Below, piece by piece: positions 42,718-49,451 of a stretch of DNA of 64,000 nucleotides; the stretch's first letter is position 1, and every line of letters starts with the position of its first letter. Below the pieces are notes generated by a model. The model was not told the DNA's origin. It was given only the letters and a program-made list of their open reading frames with translations, and made no database searches. The stretch lies in contig CAKVAS010000003.1 in assembly GCA_934725015.1 (NCBI GenBank), positions 1 through 64,000 on the forward strand, read 5' to 3'. A program made the position numbers and the translations under genes. This stretch comes from an uncultured Bacteroidales bacterium (GTDB taxonomy: Bacteria > Bacteroidota > Bacteroidia > Bacteroidales > UBA932).

Positions 42718-43464
42718 TTATTTCCAATCGTCGTAATTGTCTGTACTGGCATCATTTTCCTTTGCGGTCTGTGCCCCGTCCACATCGCGAATCTGTTCTT
42801 TAATCTCCTTCTCAACCTGCTCCTGCTTTGACAGAGTCCCTGCGTTAGAACTCTTTGAGCCAATCTGTGATGAAGTCACAGCAACAGTACGAATCACCTG
42901 CTTGAGGGCTTCTATGTTATGAGTATAGTAGATAGCTTCTTTGCTGCCCGTGAACTCTGTTAATATATCTGTATTTGCGTCGTTACCGATAGCGATGGCT
43001 ATCTTAATCGCACTCTTGAACCAAGCATTTGTTTTAAGCACACTGAGACTGCTCATATAGTCGTCAGTCGGTTCGCCATCAGAGATGAGGATGATTACCG
43101 GAGCGAACGAGCCACTGGCCGTTTTCATGAGTCCGCTGCGAGAGAGCTTCTTGTTCAGTTCACGGCAAGCTTCGCCAAGACTGGTAAGTCCGCCGGCCTC
43201 CACATCCTGCCAGATGAAATCATTTGCATCCTTTGGCGTGTCATATAGCCAGTCAACACCATTGGAAAACTCCAATGCGGCCACCTTAATTTCCGCATCA
43301 GGGTTGCTGTTTGAGATGTCTGAAATGATAGGAAGTGCGTTAGCGATGGCGTCATTGACCGCACCTATTTTAGTACCGCACATACTGCCTGATTTGTCGA
43401 CCATGAAGAACAGAGTCATGGTTCTTCTAGCTACTGGAGCTACTTCTTCAATAAATGATGCCAT
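42718..43464 (-). CDS. TerY-like von Willebrand factor A protein
   Basis: A 248-residue vWA protein of the TerY type. MIDAS motif 'FMVDKSGSMCGTKI' (D23, S25, S27), then 'AALEFSNG', the Thr-containing 'AGGLTSLGEACRELNKKL' and 'VIILISDGEPTDDY'. After about residue 195 comes a charged, low-complexity tail rich in Lys, Glu, Asp and Asn. It lacks a signal peptide. It begins two bases after the kinase stop and forms, with the kinase and the PP2C, the TerY-phosphorylation triad. The metal-binding C-terminal domain usually fused to TerY appears to be encoded separately, by the first gene of the operon (44777-45142). Confidence 0.92.
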   Translation of the reverse strand: MASFIEEVAPVARRTMTLFFMVDKSGSMCGTKIGAVNDAIANALPIISDISNSNPDAEIKVAALEFSNGVDWLYDTPKDANDFIWQDVEAGGLTSLGEACRELNKKLSRSGLMKTASGSFAPVIILISDGEPTDDYMSSLSVLKTNAWFKSAIKIAIAIGNDANTDILTEFTGSKEAIYYTHNIEALKQVIRTVAVTSSQIGSKSSNAGTLSKQEQVEKEIKEQIRDVDGAQTAKENDASTDNYDDWK

Positions 43465-43466
43465 AA

Positions 43467-44774
43467 TTATTGTTTTTGAGTTACTGTTCCTGTTATTTTG
43501 CTGTTTATGCCATTGTTCGTGACTGTCACTGTAATCTTGATTCCAGAAAGGGCAGGAAATGACTTACCCTTGTCGACCTGCTTGAGTTTTCCGGAAGTGG
43601 TCTCTGCCATCCACCTTGTATCACTGAGGTTCCTGACCATAAGCATTCCGTCACTTGGATTCTTCTCTACCTTTGCATCGGGGATGCCATCCGTGTCAAA
43701 ATACAAGTCAGTTCCGTTGGTGAGGTAGAAGGTCCGACCGCTGAAGTTAATTGTCCTGCTGACAGAAAACTTCCTTTGACAGTTCACACACGTGAAATTG
43801 CCGTTCTCGCCATCAATGAGCGTTTCCTCGCCACATAGAGGGCACTTCACGATGTTATCCCTAAGTATGAGGAGCATATCCTCCCAAGCCTTCTCAAGCA
43901 TACGAGTCGTCTTTGCTCTTTGAAGTTTCTCTTCGCTGAACTCCTTAATGAATGCCTCCTTGAAGAACCTAGGGAATACAGGCCACCTGCGGATAGCATT
44001 GGTATGAATACCTCGTACAGGAGCGTTGTTCGTTTTTACAGGGTCAAACATGAAAGTAGCCTCACTACCATAGAACCTCCTGTCATGCTCATCGGTAAGA
44101 CATGGGCACTTCGCAACCCTCTCGCCGTCAAACGGATGGTCGAGGAAGAACATTCTGAAGAGGATGATTGCAAGTGAAAGACGATCACTGTACTTGTCCG
44201 GCTTTCCTCCCGCCACAACTTCTGGTGCCATATAGTGCGCTTTTCCTGCAATACCGGAATTGGTCCCCTGAGCCATGACATTGTCATTGTCACAGATATA
44301 GACATCCCCTGTGTCAGGATTGATGAAGAAGTTGCCATCATTCAGATCTTGATAGCTATATCCCTTGAGATGAAGAAACTTGAAACCATCACAAATCTTG
44401 AGGGCAGCATTCACCATTGCGGTAAAAGAGTGGAATGTCTGGCCATTGGGCGTCTGAGGGATAAGATACCTTCCGAATTCATAGTAACCGTCAGGACGAA
44501 GTTCCATGACATAACCAAAATACCCGTCAATCTTCTTTGTAAGGTGTTTAGGCCACAGGAAAGCATCCGAAGGTGCCCCTGCATTTATATTGCTTTCAAG
44601 ATTTTGGTAAAATGTGTCTTCGCCCGGCCTGAGATACCACTTGAGGGCCATTTTCTTGCCACTGAGTGTAACCAGATATACAATTCCCTGGCCACCACGT
44701 CCGAGTTCCTTCTCAACAGTCACGGAATTACCGTCAGTAAGCTGAACAGCCTGTCCTTTCTTAAGTTCTTTCAT
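43467..44774 (-). CDS. Ser/Thr protein kinase with zinc ribbon and beta module (TerY-P type)
   Basis: A 435-residue kinase. Glycine loop 'LGRGGQGIVY' (24-33), ATP-binding Lys in 'MALKWY' (K45), catalytic loop 'YQDLNDGNFFI' (D143, N148; YQD in place of HRD), metal loop 'CDNDNV' (D162, DND in place of DFG), 'MAPE' (182-185) and helix-F Asp (D197). The zinc ribbon 'KCPLCGEETLIDGENG..FTCVNC' lies at about 308-335, followed by a beta-rich C-terminal module of about 90 residues. This layout is that of kinases in TerY-P triads, in which the tail has been described as OB-fold-like. All essential residues are present, so it is probably active. It starts two bases after the zinc protein gene. Confidence 0.93.
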   Translation of the reverse strand: MKELKKGQAVQLTDGNSVTVEKELGRGGQGIVYLVTLSGKKMALKWYLRPGEDTFYQNLESNINAGAPSDAFLWPKHLTKKIDGYFGYVMELRPDGYYEFGRYLIPQTPNGQTFHSFTAMVNAALKICDGFKFLHLKGYSYQDLNDGNFFINPDTGDVYICDNDNVMAQGTNSGIAGKAHYMAPEVVAGGKPDKYSDRLSLAIILFRMFFLDHPFDGERVAKCPCLTDEHDRRFYGSEATFMFDPVKTNNAPVRGIHTNAIRRWPVFPRFFKEAFIKEFSEEKLQRAKTTRMLEKAWEDMLLILRDNIVKCPLCGEETLIDGENGNFTCVNCQRKFSVSRTINFSGRTFYLTNGTDLYFDTDGIPDAKVEKNPSDGMLMVRNLSDTRWMAETTSGKLKQVDKGKSFPALSGIKITVTVTNNGINSKITGTVTQKQ

Positions 44775-44776
44775 TG

Positions 44777-45142
44777 TTAATAACTTCCTCCTCTTATATT
44801 GAATGAATCTGCGACTTCAACTCTTGAAACAAATCCGCATTTGGGGCACGTACTTGTTCCGTGCCCATCATAGCATGAAATTGCACCACATTTTCCACAG
44901 AACACAAATGTCTTTGCACCGCAATACGGACACCCAGGGAAATCCGGCTCCAGCACGATACCGCCATTCACGGACTGCTGTTCAAATCCCTCACTCTTAG
45001 CCCGCCTTTCATCCAGTTTGAATGACCACACGAAAGAGTACTGGTTACGACAAATTTCATCTACAGCGATACCGAACAAGCCGCGATGTTGCGAGCACAT
45101 AGCCATAGTCACAAAAGCTTTATCACTCAATGGCTTCGACAT
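44777..45142 (-). CDS. Small zinc-binding protein resembling the TerY C-terminal domain
   Basis: A 121-residue protein, first gene of the operon. The N-terminus 'MSKPLSDKAFVTMAMCSQHR' and the cysteine-rich end, with Cys at 71, 74, 82, 85, 90, 99 and 102 ('CPYCGAKTFVFCGKCG', 'STCPKCG'), suggest two zinc ribbons. This matches my memory of the metal-binding domain found at the C-terminus of TerY proteins (TerY-C, PF15616), here as a free protein, while the vWA part lies two genes downstream. It is not an enzyme; it probably mediates contacts with the vWA protein. About 390 bases of leader separate it from the promoter. Confidence 0.82.
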   Translation of the reverse strand: MSKPLSDKAFVTMAMCSQHRGLFGIAVDEICRNQYSFVWSFKLDERRAKSEGFEQQSVNGGIVLEPDFPGCPYCGAKTFVFCGKCGAISCYDGHGTSTCPKCGFVSRVEVADSFNIRGGSY

Positions 45143-45198
45143 TTCTCTATTGTTTGATTAGTTCAAATGTCCGGCGACAACCCTGAATCCGAGGAATA

Positions 45199-45292
45199 CA
45201 AAAAAAAGACGTGGGAGTCACACTCTTGCTCATCCCAAACACAGGCCTTGGCGAAGCCTACCAGAGAGATAAGCAACGCAGCTAGCCCACGC
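45199..45292 (-). ncRNA. Structured leader RNA ending in a terminator-like T-run
   Basis: On the minus strand three nested stems can be drawn: CGTGGG with CCCACG (45286-45291 and 45210-45215), TTGCTTATC with GATGAGCAA (45268-45276 and 45227-45235, one G-U pair) and AGGC with GCCT around the centre (45256-45259, 45243-45246). The outer stem is followed at once by eight to nine T (45199-45207). It lies between the promoter at 45534-45541 and the first gene (45142), so it can act as an attenuator or riboregulator. A small RNA released by termination is equally possible. Rfam identity was not recognised. Confidence 0.6.
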
Positions 45293-45389
45293 CGGGGATG
45301 ATTAGCAGTAATGACCACGCCTTTAGCGCGGCGACTGAATCGTCATCGCAATGTGGACGCTCCCGTTGCCGTTTCTTCTTCTGGCTATG

Positions 45390-45479
45390 TCAAACCGCCA
45401 AGTTTGTGTTTAGAAGAAAAACGTCAAGTAACGTCTTAAATATGTTGCCCAACCCTCCCTGCGACCAAACCGCGAGCAT
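45390..45479 (-). CDS. Possible 29-residue leader peptide in the operon leader
   Basis: Within the long leader there is a 29-codon frame from ATG at 45479 to TGA at 45390, starting MLAVWSQGGLG and rich in Leu, Asn and Val. No clear ribosome binding site precedes it. Together with the downstream T-run hairpin (45199-45292) it would fit ribosome-controlled attenuation, as in Bacteroides resistance-gene leaders. It may equally be chance. A plus-strand frame over the same bases (45298-45522) looks spurious. Confidence 0.25.
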   Translation of the reverse strand: MLAVWSQGGLGNIFKTLLDVFLLNTNLAV

Positions 45480-45533
45480 CAGCAAATCCCGTAAGCTCGA
45501 CAGATTGAAAACGCCTGACTAGCTGAGCAGTGG

Positions 45534-45541
45534 CAAAGATA
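45534..45541 (-). promoter_or_regulatory. Probable main promoter of the TerY-P/ZorAB operon
   Basis: On the minus strand this reads TATCTTTG (TAnnTTTG) with TTG 18 bases upstream in GCTTG. The start codon of the first gene is about 390 bases away. Apart from the leader structures described here, I see no gene in 45143-45674. Confidence 0.65.
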
Positions 45542-45601
45542 CAAAATTATCTGACACCGCAAGCTCAAAGTACACGAATTTGTCAAAAAGATTATGCCTT
45601 T

Positions 45602-45637
45602 GTCCGGCAGGTGTCGGATGTTTGACACTTGCCAGAC
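45602..45637. promoter_or_regulatory. Long inverted repeat between the DUF4143 gene and the operon promoter
   Basis: GTCCGGCAGGTGTC (45602-45615) and GACACTTGCCAGAC (45624-45637) pair along 14 positions with two mismatches (one a G-U pair) around an eight-base loop. No T-run follows directly. It could end the ATPase transcript or serve as an operator upstream of the promoter at 45534. Confidence 0.55.
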
Positions 45638-45674
45638 TTTCAGATACAAGTTATTTTGATAATCGTAGAACCGT

Positions 45675-47024
45675 TTACAGAAACATAGTCATATACACCG
45701 GAACATACTCAACTCCATTTTCTCTTCTGTAATCCTTCGTATAAATCAGGTATCTGTTCATTATCCGGTCTGAAAATTTGGAACAGAACTCGTCTAAGGA
45801 CTTATGGGTCTTATAGCCGGAGGACTTGACTTCAATGGGAGAAATCTTGTGCTTATCCGGAATGACAAAGTCTATCTCGTAATACTTCTTGCCTTCGGCA
45901 TAGGGTATGGTGTGATAGAACAGGTTCTTGCCCGTTGCCCGCAGCATCTGAGCGATTACATTTTCATAGACATACCCCAAATTGGTGCTGAGTTTGTCAT
46001 TCAGAAGTTTGTCGTAGATGACATTTTCGGTAATATCGCTGTCCTTGAACGCAAGAGTGACAAACAAGCCCGTGTCAGACGCATACATCTTGAAATACTC
46101 TTCGTTCTTCGTCAAGGCCAATCCCGCATTCGGGTCATCGGAATGGTATGCCACATTAACAGTCATGGAATCCTCCATTACCTTCACGATGTCTTCTATC
46201 CGACCAACTCTGTCCTTATCAATTGCCCGGCTTACCTGATAACGCATCGCGTTCCTGCTGAGTTGAGATGGGATGGCATCATATAATGCCTTGGCTCGTC
46301 CGGAATCGTCAATCTTTCCGAAATCTTCTTCATAAAGAGCTATTATGTCCCGCTTTGCCTGATCAACGGCCGTAAAATTGTTCGTTCTGATATATGCTGA
46401 AACGGCCTGCGGCATCCCGCCTACAAGCATATATAAGCGGAAGTCCCTCATAAGCTTGCGATGGACGGCGTCTCCTAAAGACATCTTCTTTTCAAATGCA
46501 GTCCGCAGCAGAGGGACAGTGGCCGTATCGCCCAATGCCCATCTGAATTCCTCATAGTCCATCGGATACATATCCACTTTTGTTTCCTCGCTCGGGACAA
46601 GGATATCACGGCTCTTCGAACGGACAGATATCAGGGAGCCCGTCTCGATGTAGTCGTAGCGATGATCTTTCACAAGATGCTTGATGGCCTGTCTCGCAAG
46701 AGGCTGTAACTGGACCTCGTCAAATATAATTACAGATTCCCTTTCATGCAGCTCAATCTGATAAATGAACTGCAATCTGATGAATAAATAGTTCAAATCA
46801 GAGATGTCATTGAACAGGTCACTTACCTCTTTGGTAACTTTAGAAAAGTCAATCAATATATAGGACTTATACTCATGTCGCGCAAATTCCTCCGCTATGG
46901 TGGACTTTCCGATACGTCTTGCCCCCTGTATCAGCAATGCGGTATCGCCATTTCGCTCAGACTTCCATTTGAGCATCGTATCGTAAAGCTTCCTCTTGAA
47001 GTAGATTACACCGTCTTTCATCAT
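45675..47024 (-). CDS. AAA ATPase with DUF4143 nuclease-like C-terminus
   Basis: A 449-residue protein (start 47024 or 47021). Walker A 'LIQGARRIGKSTIAEEF' (about 31-47), Walker B 'SVIIFDEVQLQP' (about 98-109), then a winged-helix middle part and a C-terminal DUF4143 region with a PD-(D/E)xK-like outline, 'KYYEIDFVIPDK' and 'ISPIEVKSSGY' (about 370-400). Such ATPases are very common and often multicopy in gut Bacteroidetes; their cellular role is unsettled. It is more A+T rich than glyA beside it. The upstream spacer carries three repeats (47064-47138). It is transcribed in the same direction as the TerY-P/ZorAB operon but has its own 3' hairpin. Confidence 0.92.
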   Translation of the reverse strand: MMKDGVIYFKRKLYDTMLKWKSERNGDTALLIQGARRIGKSTIAEEFARHEYKSYILIDFSKVTKEVSDLFNDISDLNYLFIRLQFIYQIELHERESVIIFDEVQLQPLARQAIKHLVKDHRYDYIETGSLISVRSKSRDILVPSEETKVDMYPMDYEEFRWALGDTATVPLLRTAFEKKMSLGDAVHRKLMRDFRLYMLVGGMPQAVSAYIRTNNFTAVDQAKRDIIALYEEDFGKIDDSGRAKALYDAIPSQLSRNAMRYQVSRAIDKDRVGRIEDIVKVMEDSMTVNVAYHSDDPNAGLALTKNEEYFKMYASDTGLFVTLAFKDSDITENVIYDKLLNDKLSTNLGYVYENVIAQMLRATGKNLFYHTIPYAEGKKYYEIDFVIPDKHKISPIEVKSSGYKTHKSLDEFCSKFSDRIMNRYLIYTKDYRRENGVEYVPVYMTMFL

Positions 47025-47063
47025 CCTTGAATTTATGCGCTAATATACACCTTATAATCAGTT

Positions 47064-47138
47064 CCACCAAATTTTTTACGCCAAAATGTCAATATCCACC
47101 AAATTTATTTTGGCTTTTTGTCAATATCCACCGAATTT
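47064..47138. repeat. Direct repeats TGTCAATATCCACCAAATTT upstream of the DUF4143 ATPase
   Basis: Two 20-base copies (47087-47106 and 47119-47138) differ at one base and are 32 bases apart; a third, partial copy (CCACCAAATTT, 47064-47074) lies nearer the ATPase gene. CCAAAAT and ATTTTGG (47081-47087, 47107-47113) add an inverted pair around copy two. I see no gene in 47025-47232. Operators for autoregulation or recombination sites would both fit. Confidence 0.7.
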
Positions 47139-47232
47139 TCGGCAATTTGAATACGGAAGGAGTCCTACAAAACGCTTCGGGGAGGCGACTTGACGGACTG
47201 ACGGGGCATCTGATGATGAGGAGGAGTCTGGG

Positions 47233-48561
47233 CTACCAGCGGTTCAGGGGCATGCCGTGGGTCATCTTGTGGACCTTGTCGGCGGCGGCGCTGAGGACGG
47301 ACTCGTAGTCGGAGCGGCCTTCTTCGGTCTTGCCGGCGAGGAGGTCGAGGTGGCGGGCGGCGTTGTCAAGGACGGTGTCGATGAGCTCGACCATCCATTC
47401 CATGTCCTTCTCGACGAAGCCACGGGAGGTGACTGCCGGGGTGCCTATGCGGAGGCCCGAGGTGGAGAACGGGGTGCGGGAGTCGAACGGAACCATGTTC
47501 TTGTTCACGGTGATGTCCGCCTTGCCGAGTTCCTTCTCGGCCATCTTGCCGGTCAGGTCAGGGAACTTGGTGCGCAGGTCGATGAGCATCAGGTGGTTGT
47601 CCGTGCCTCCGGAGACAATCTTGTAGCCTCGGCGGATGAAGCCCTCGCACATTGCGGAGGCATTGGCGAGAACCTGCTTCTGGTACTCGACGAACTCAGG
47701 CTGCATCGCCTCGAAGAAAGCCACGGCCTTCGCGGCGATGCAGTGTTCGAGCGGGCCGCCCTGAACTCCTGGGAAAACTGTGGAGTTGATAATCTGAGAC
47801 ATCTTCTTCACCTCTCCCTTATTGGTCTTGAGTCCCCACGGGTTGTCGAAGTCCTTGCCTATGAGTATGACTCCGCCTCGGGGACCGCGCAGGGTCTTGT
47901 GCGTGGTGGAGGTCACGATGTGCGCATATTTCACCGGGTTGCTGAGCAGTCCTGCGGCGATTATGCCGGCCGTGTGCGCCATGTCAATCATAAGGATGGC
48001 CCCCACCTTGTCGGCTATCTCCCTCATTCTCGCGTAGTTCCATTCGCGGGAATAGGCGGACGCGCCGCCGATGATGAGCTTCGGACGTGTTTCTATGGCC
48101 TTGGCCTCCATCGCGTCGTAGTCAATCTTGCCGGTGCGCTCGTCAAGGCCGTAGGAAACGGCATGGTAGAGGATGCCGGACATATTCACCGGAGAGCCGT
48201 GGGTGAGGTGGCCGCCGTGCGCGAGGTCGAGCCCCATGAAGGTGTCGCCGGGCCGGAGGCAGGCCATCATCACGGCCATGTTCGCCTGGGCGCCGGAGTG
48301 CGGCTGGACGTTCGCATATTCCGCCCCGTAAATCTGACAAAGGCGGTCGATGGCGAGCTGCTCTATCTTGTCAATGACCGCGCAGCCCCCGTAGTATCTC
48401 GCGTTGGGATAGCCCTCCGCATATTTGTTCGTGCAGACTGAACCGAGGGCTTCAAGCACCTGAGCGCTGACATAGTTTTCAGAGGCTATGAGTTCAAGTC
48501 CCGACGTCTGACGCTCCTCCTCTTCCCGAAGAAGCTCAAAAATTGATATGTCCTGTTTCAT
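47233..48561 (-). CDS. glyA: Serine hydroxymethyltransferase (GlyA)
   Basis: A 442-residue PLP enzyme. The start at 48561 gives 'MKQDISIFELLREEEERQ', the usual family beginning; a 25-codon upstream extension runs through the promoter palindrome and is rejected. Landmarks: 'SGLELIASENYVS', 'YAEGYPNARYYGGC', 'VQPHSGAQANMAV', 'MIDMAHTAGIIAAGL' and the PLP lysine in 'VTSTTHKTLRGPRGG'. It interconverts serine and glycine while loading tetrahydrofolate with one-carbon units. The gene is divergent from the TrmH-family gene, and a 24-base inverted repeat lies 60 bases upstream. Base composition returns to the G+C-rich core type here, marking the right edge of the island. Confidence 0.98.
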   Translation of the reverse strand: MKQDISIFELLREEEERQTSGLELIASENYVSAQVLEALGSVCTNKYAEGYPNARYYGGCAVIDKIEQLAIDRLCQIYGAEYANVQPHSGAQANMAVMMACLRPGDTFMGLDLAHGGHLTHGSPVNMSGILYHAVSYGLDERTGKIDYDAMEAKAIETRPKLIIGGASAYSREWNYARMREIADKVGAILMIDMAHTAGIIAAGLLSNPVKYAHIVTSTTHKTLRGPRGGVILIGKDFDNPWGLKTNKGEVKKMSQIINSTVFPGVQGGPLEHCIAAKAVAFFEAMQPEFVEYQKQVLANASAMCEGFIRRGYKIVSGGTDNHLMLIDLRTKFPDLTGKMAEKELGKADITVNKNMVPFDSRTPFSTSGLRIGTPAVTSRGFVEKDMEWMVELIDTVLDNAARHLDLLAGKTEEGRSDYESVLSAAADKVHKMTHGMPLNRW

Positions 48562-48620
48562 ATAGAATCGTGTGTTTTCAGGTATTTCCCGAGCCGCAGA
48601 CCGCAGAACTGCAGCATTCC

Positions 48621-48644
48621 GTAATTTTGTCCCCACAAAATTAC
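48621..48644. promoter_or_regulatory. Perfect palindrome with mirrored -7 boxes between glyA and the TrmH-family gene
   Basis: Arms GTAATTTTGT (48621-48630) and ACAAAATTAC (48635-48644) surround CCCC. Each arm contains TAATTTTG, a TAnnTTTG match, one pointing each way. It can be a divergent promoter, an operator covering both, or a hairpin in the glyA leader. glyA starts 60 bases to the left. Confidence 0.65.
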
Positions 48645-48663
48645 TCTTAATTTTTATTTTAAC

Positions 48664-48671
48664 TACCTTTG
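48664..48671 (+). promoter_or_regulatory. -7 box of the TrmH-family gene
   Basis: TACCTTTG matches TAnnTTTG, 41 bases before the ATG at 48712, with an A+T-rich stretch upstream. It is the stronger plus-strand promoter of the two seen in this spacer. Confidence 0.7.
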
Positions 48672-48711
48672 CGGGGCAAATAAGTTATCAACAAGGGTAA
48701 GAATATTTCGT

Positions 48712-49395
48712 ATGCAGGGCAAAGACCGCAAGCTTCTGAACATCGAACTGGGCAGGGTTTCCGCCGAGGAGTACCGCCGTCTGCCGGATTCGGGCATCGT
48801 CGTGGTGCTGGACAACGTCAGGAGCGCCCACAATGTCGGTTCCGTGTTCAGGACTGCCGACTCCTTCAAGATTGACAGGATTTTTCTCTGCGGGATATGC
48901 CCCGTGCCGCCGTCGGCCGAAATTCACAAGTCCGCGCTCGGGGCGGAGGAAAGCGTCGGATGGGCACATTGCGAAGACACGATGAAGGTCGTAGAGAGGC
49001 TGAGGGATGAGGGATATACGGTCGTCAGCGTAGAGCAGACCGTAAATTCCGTGAAACTCGACAAATTTCATCCGTACGGCGGCGATGTTCCCGGAAGTAT
49101 TGACAAATGTCACGGTGAAGACATTGATAAATATCACGTTGAAGACAAGGAGGATACGGAATCACGGAAGAGTCCGACGATGAAGAAATATGCCCTTGTG
49201 CTCGGAAACGAAGTCGATGGCGTGAGGCAGGAAGTCGTTGACGCATCGGATTTTTCGCTGGAGATTCCGCAGTTCGGGATGAAGCATTCGCTGAATGTCT
49301 CGGTGTCGGCGGGCGTGGTGCTGTGGCATTTTAAATTATCAGCGATAAGGGCAGGGATTGTATCGGACAATTTTACCGGACGGGAGAAACAATAA
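48712..49395 (+). CDS. TrmH/SpoU-family RNA 2'-O-methyltransferase
   Basis: A 227-residue SPOUT methyltransferase. The three family motifs are present: 'LDNVRSAHNVGSVFRTAD' (about 32-49), 'KYALVLGNEVDGV' (about 160-172) and 'IPQFGMKHSLNVSVSAGVVLW' (about 187-207), forming the knotted SAM-binding site. It would methylate a ribose 2'-OH in tRNA or rRNA; which base is not clear. A hydrophilic insertion of about 30 residues (about 125-155, 'GSIDKCHGEDIDKYHVEDKE') is unusual and its DNA contains a repeated GACAAATGTCACG/GATAAATATCACG pattern, suggesting a small internal duplication. The gene is divergent from glyA. Confidence 0.92.
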   Translation: MQGKDRKLLNIELGRVSAEEYRRLPDSGIVVVLDNVRSAHNVGSVFRTADSFKIDRIFLCGICPVPPSAEIHKSALGAEESVGWAHCEDTMKVVERLRDEGYTVVSVEQTVNSVKLDKFHPYGGDVPGSIDKCHGEDIDKYHVEDKEDTESRKSPTMKKYALVLGNEVDGVRQEVVDASDFSLEIPQFGMKHSLNVSVSAGVVLWHFKLSAIRAGIVSDNFTGREKQ

Positions 49396-49451
49396 ACGGT
49401 ACACCTTTATATACACAGACAGGAAAAGTAAAACAAAAAACTGATAACGAC

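Noticed and set aside
36723..45142. A classical Zorya system
   Set aside because: Only the ZorAB-like pair is present; no ZorC, ZorD helicase-nuclease or ZorE HNH gene was seen, so calling it Zorya would be wrong.
36723..45142. A tellurite-resistance (ter) operon
   Set aside because: Only TerY-like vWA and TerY-C-like proteins occur; TerB, TerC, TerD/TerE/TerZ-type genes are absent.
45298..45522. A 74-codon plus-strand gene
   Set aside because: It runs antisense through the operon leader, has no promoter or ribosome binding site, and its product has no plausible domain; the DNA is better explained as structured leader RNA.
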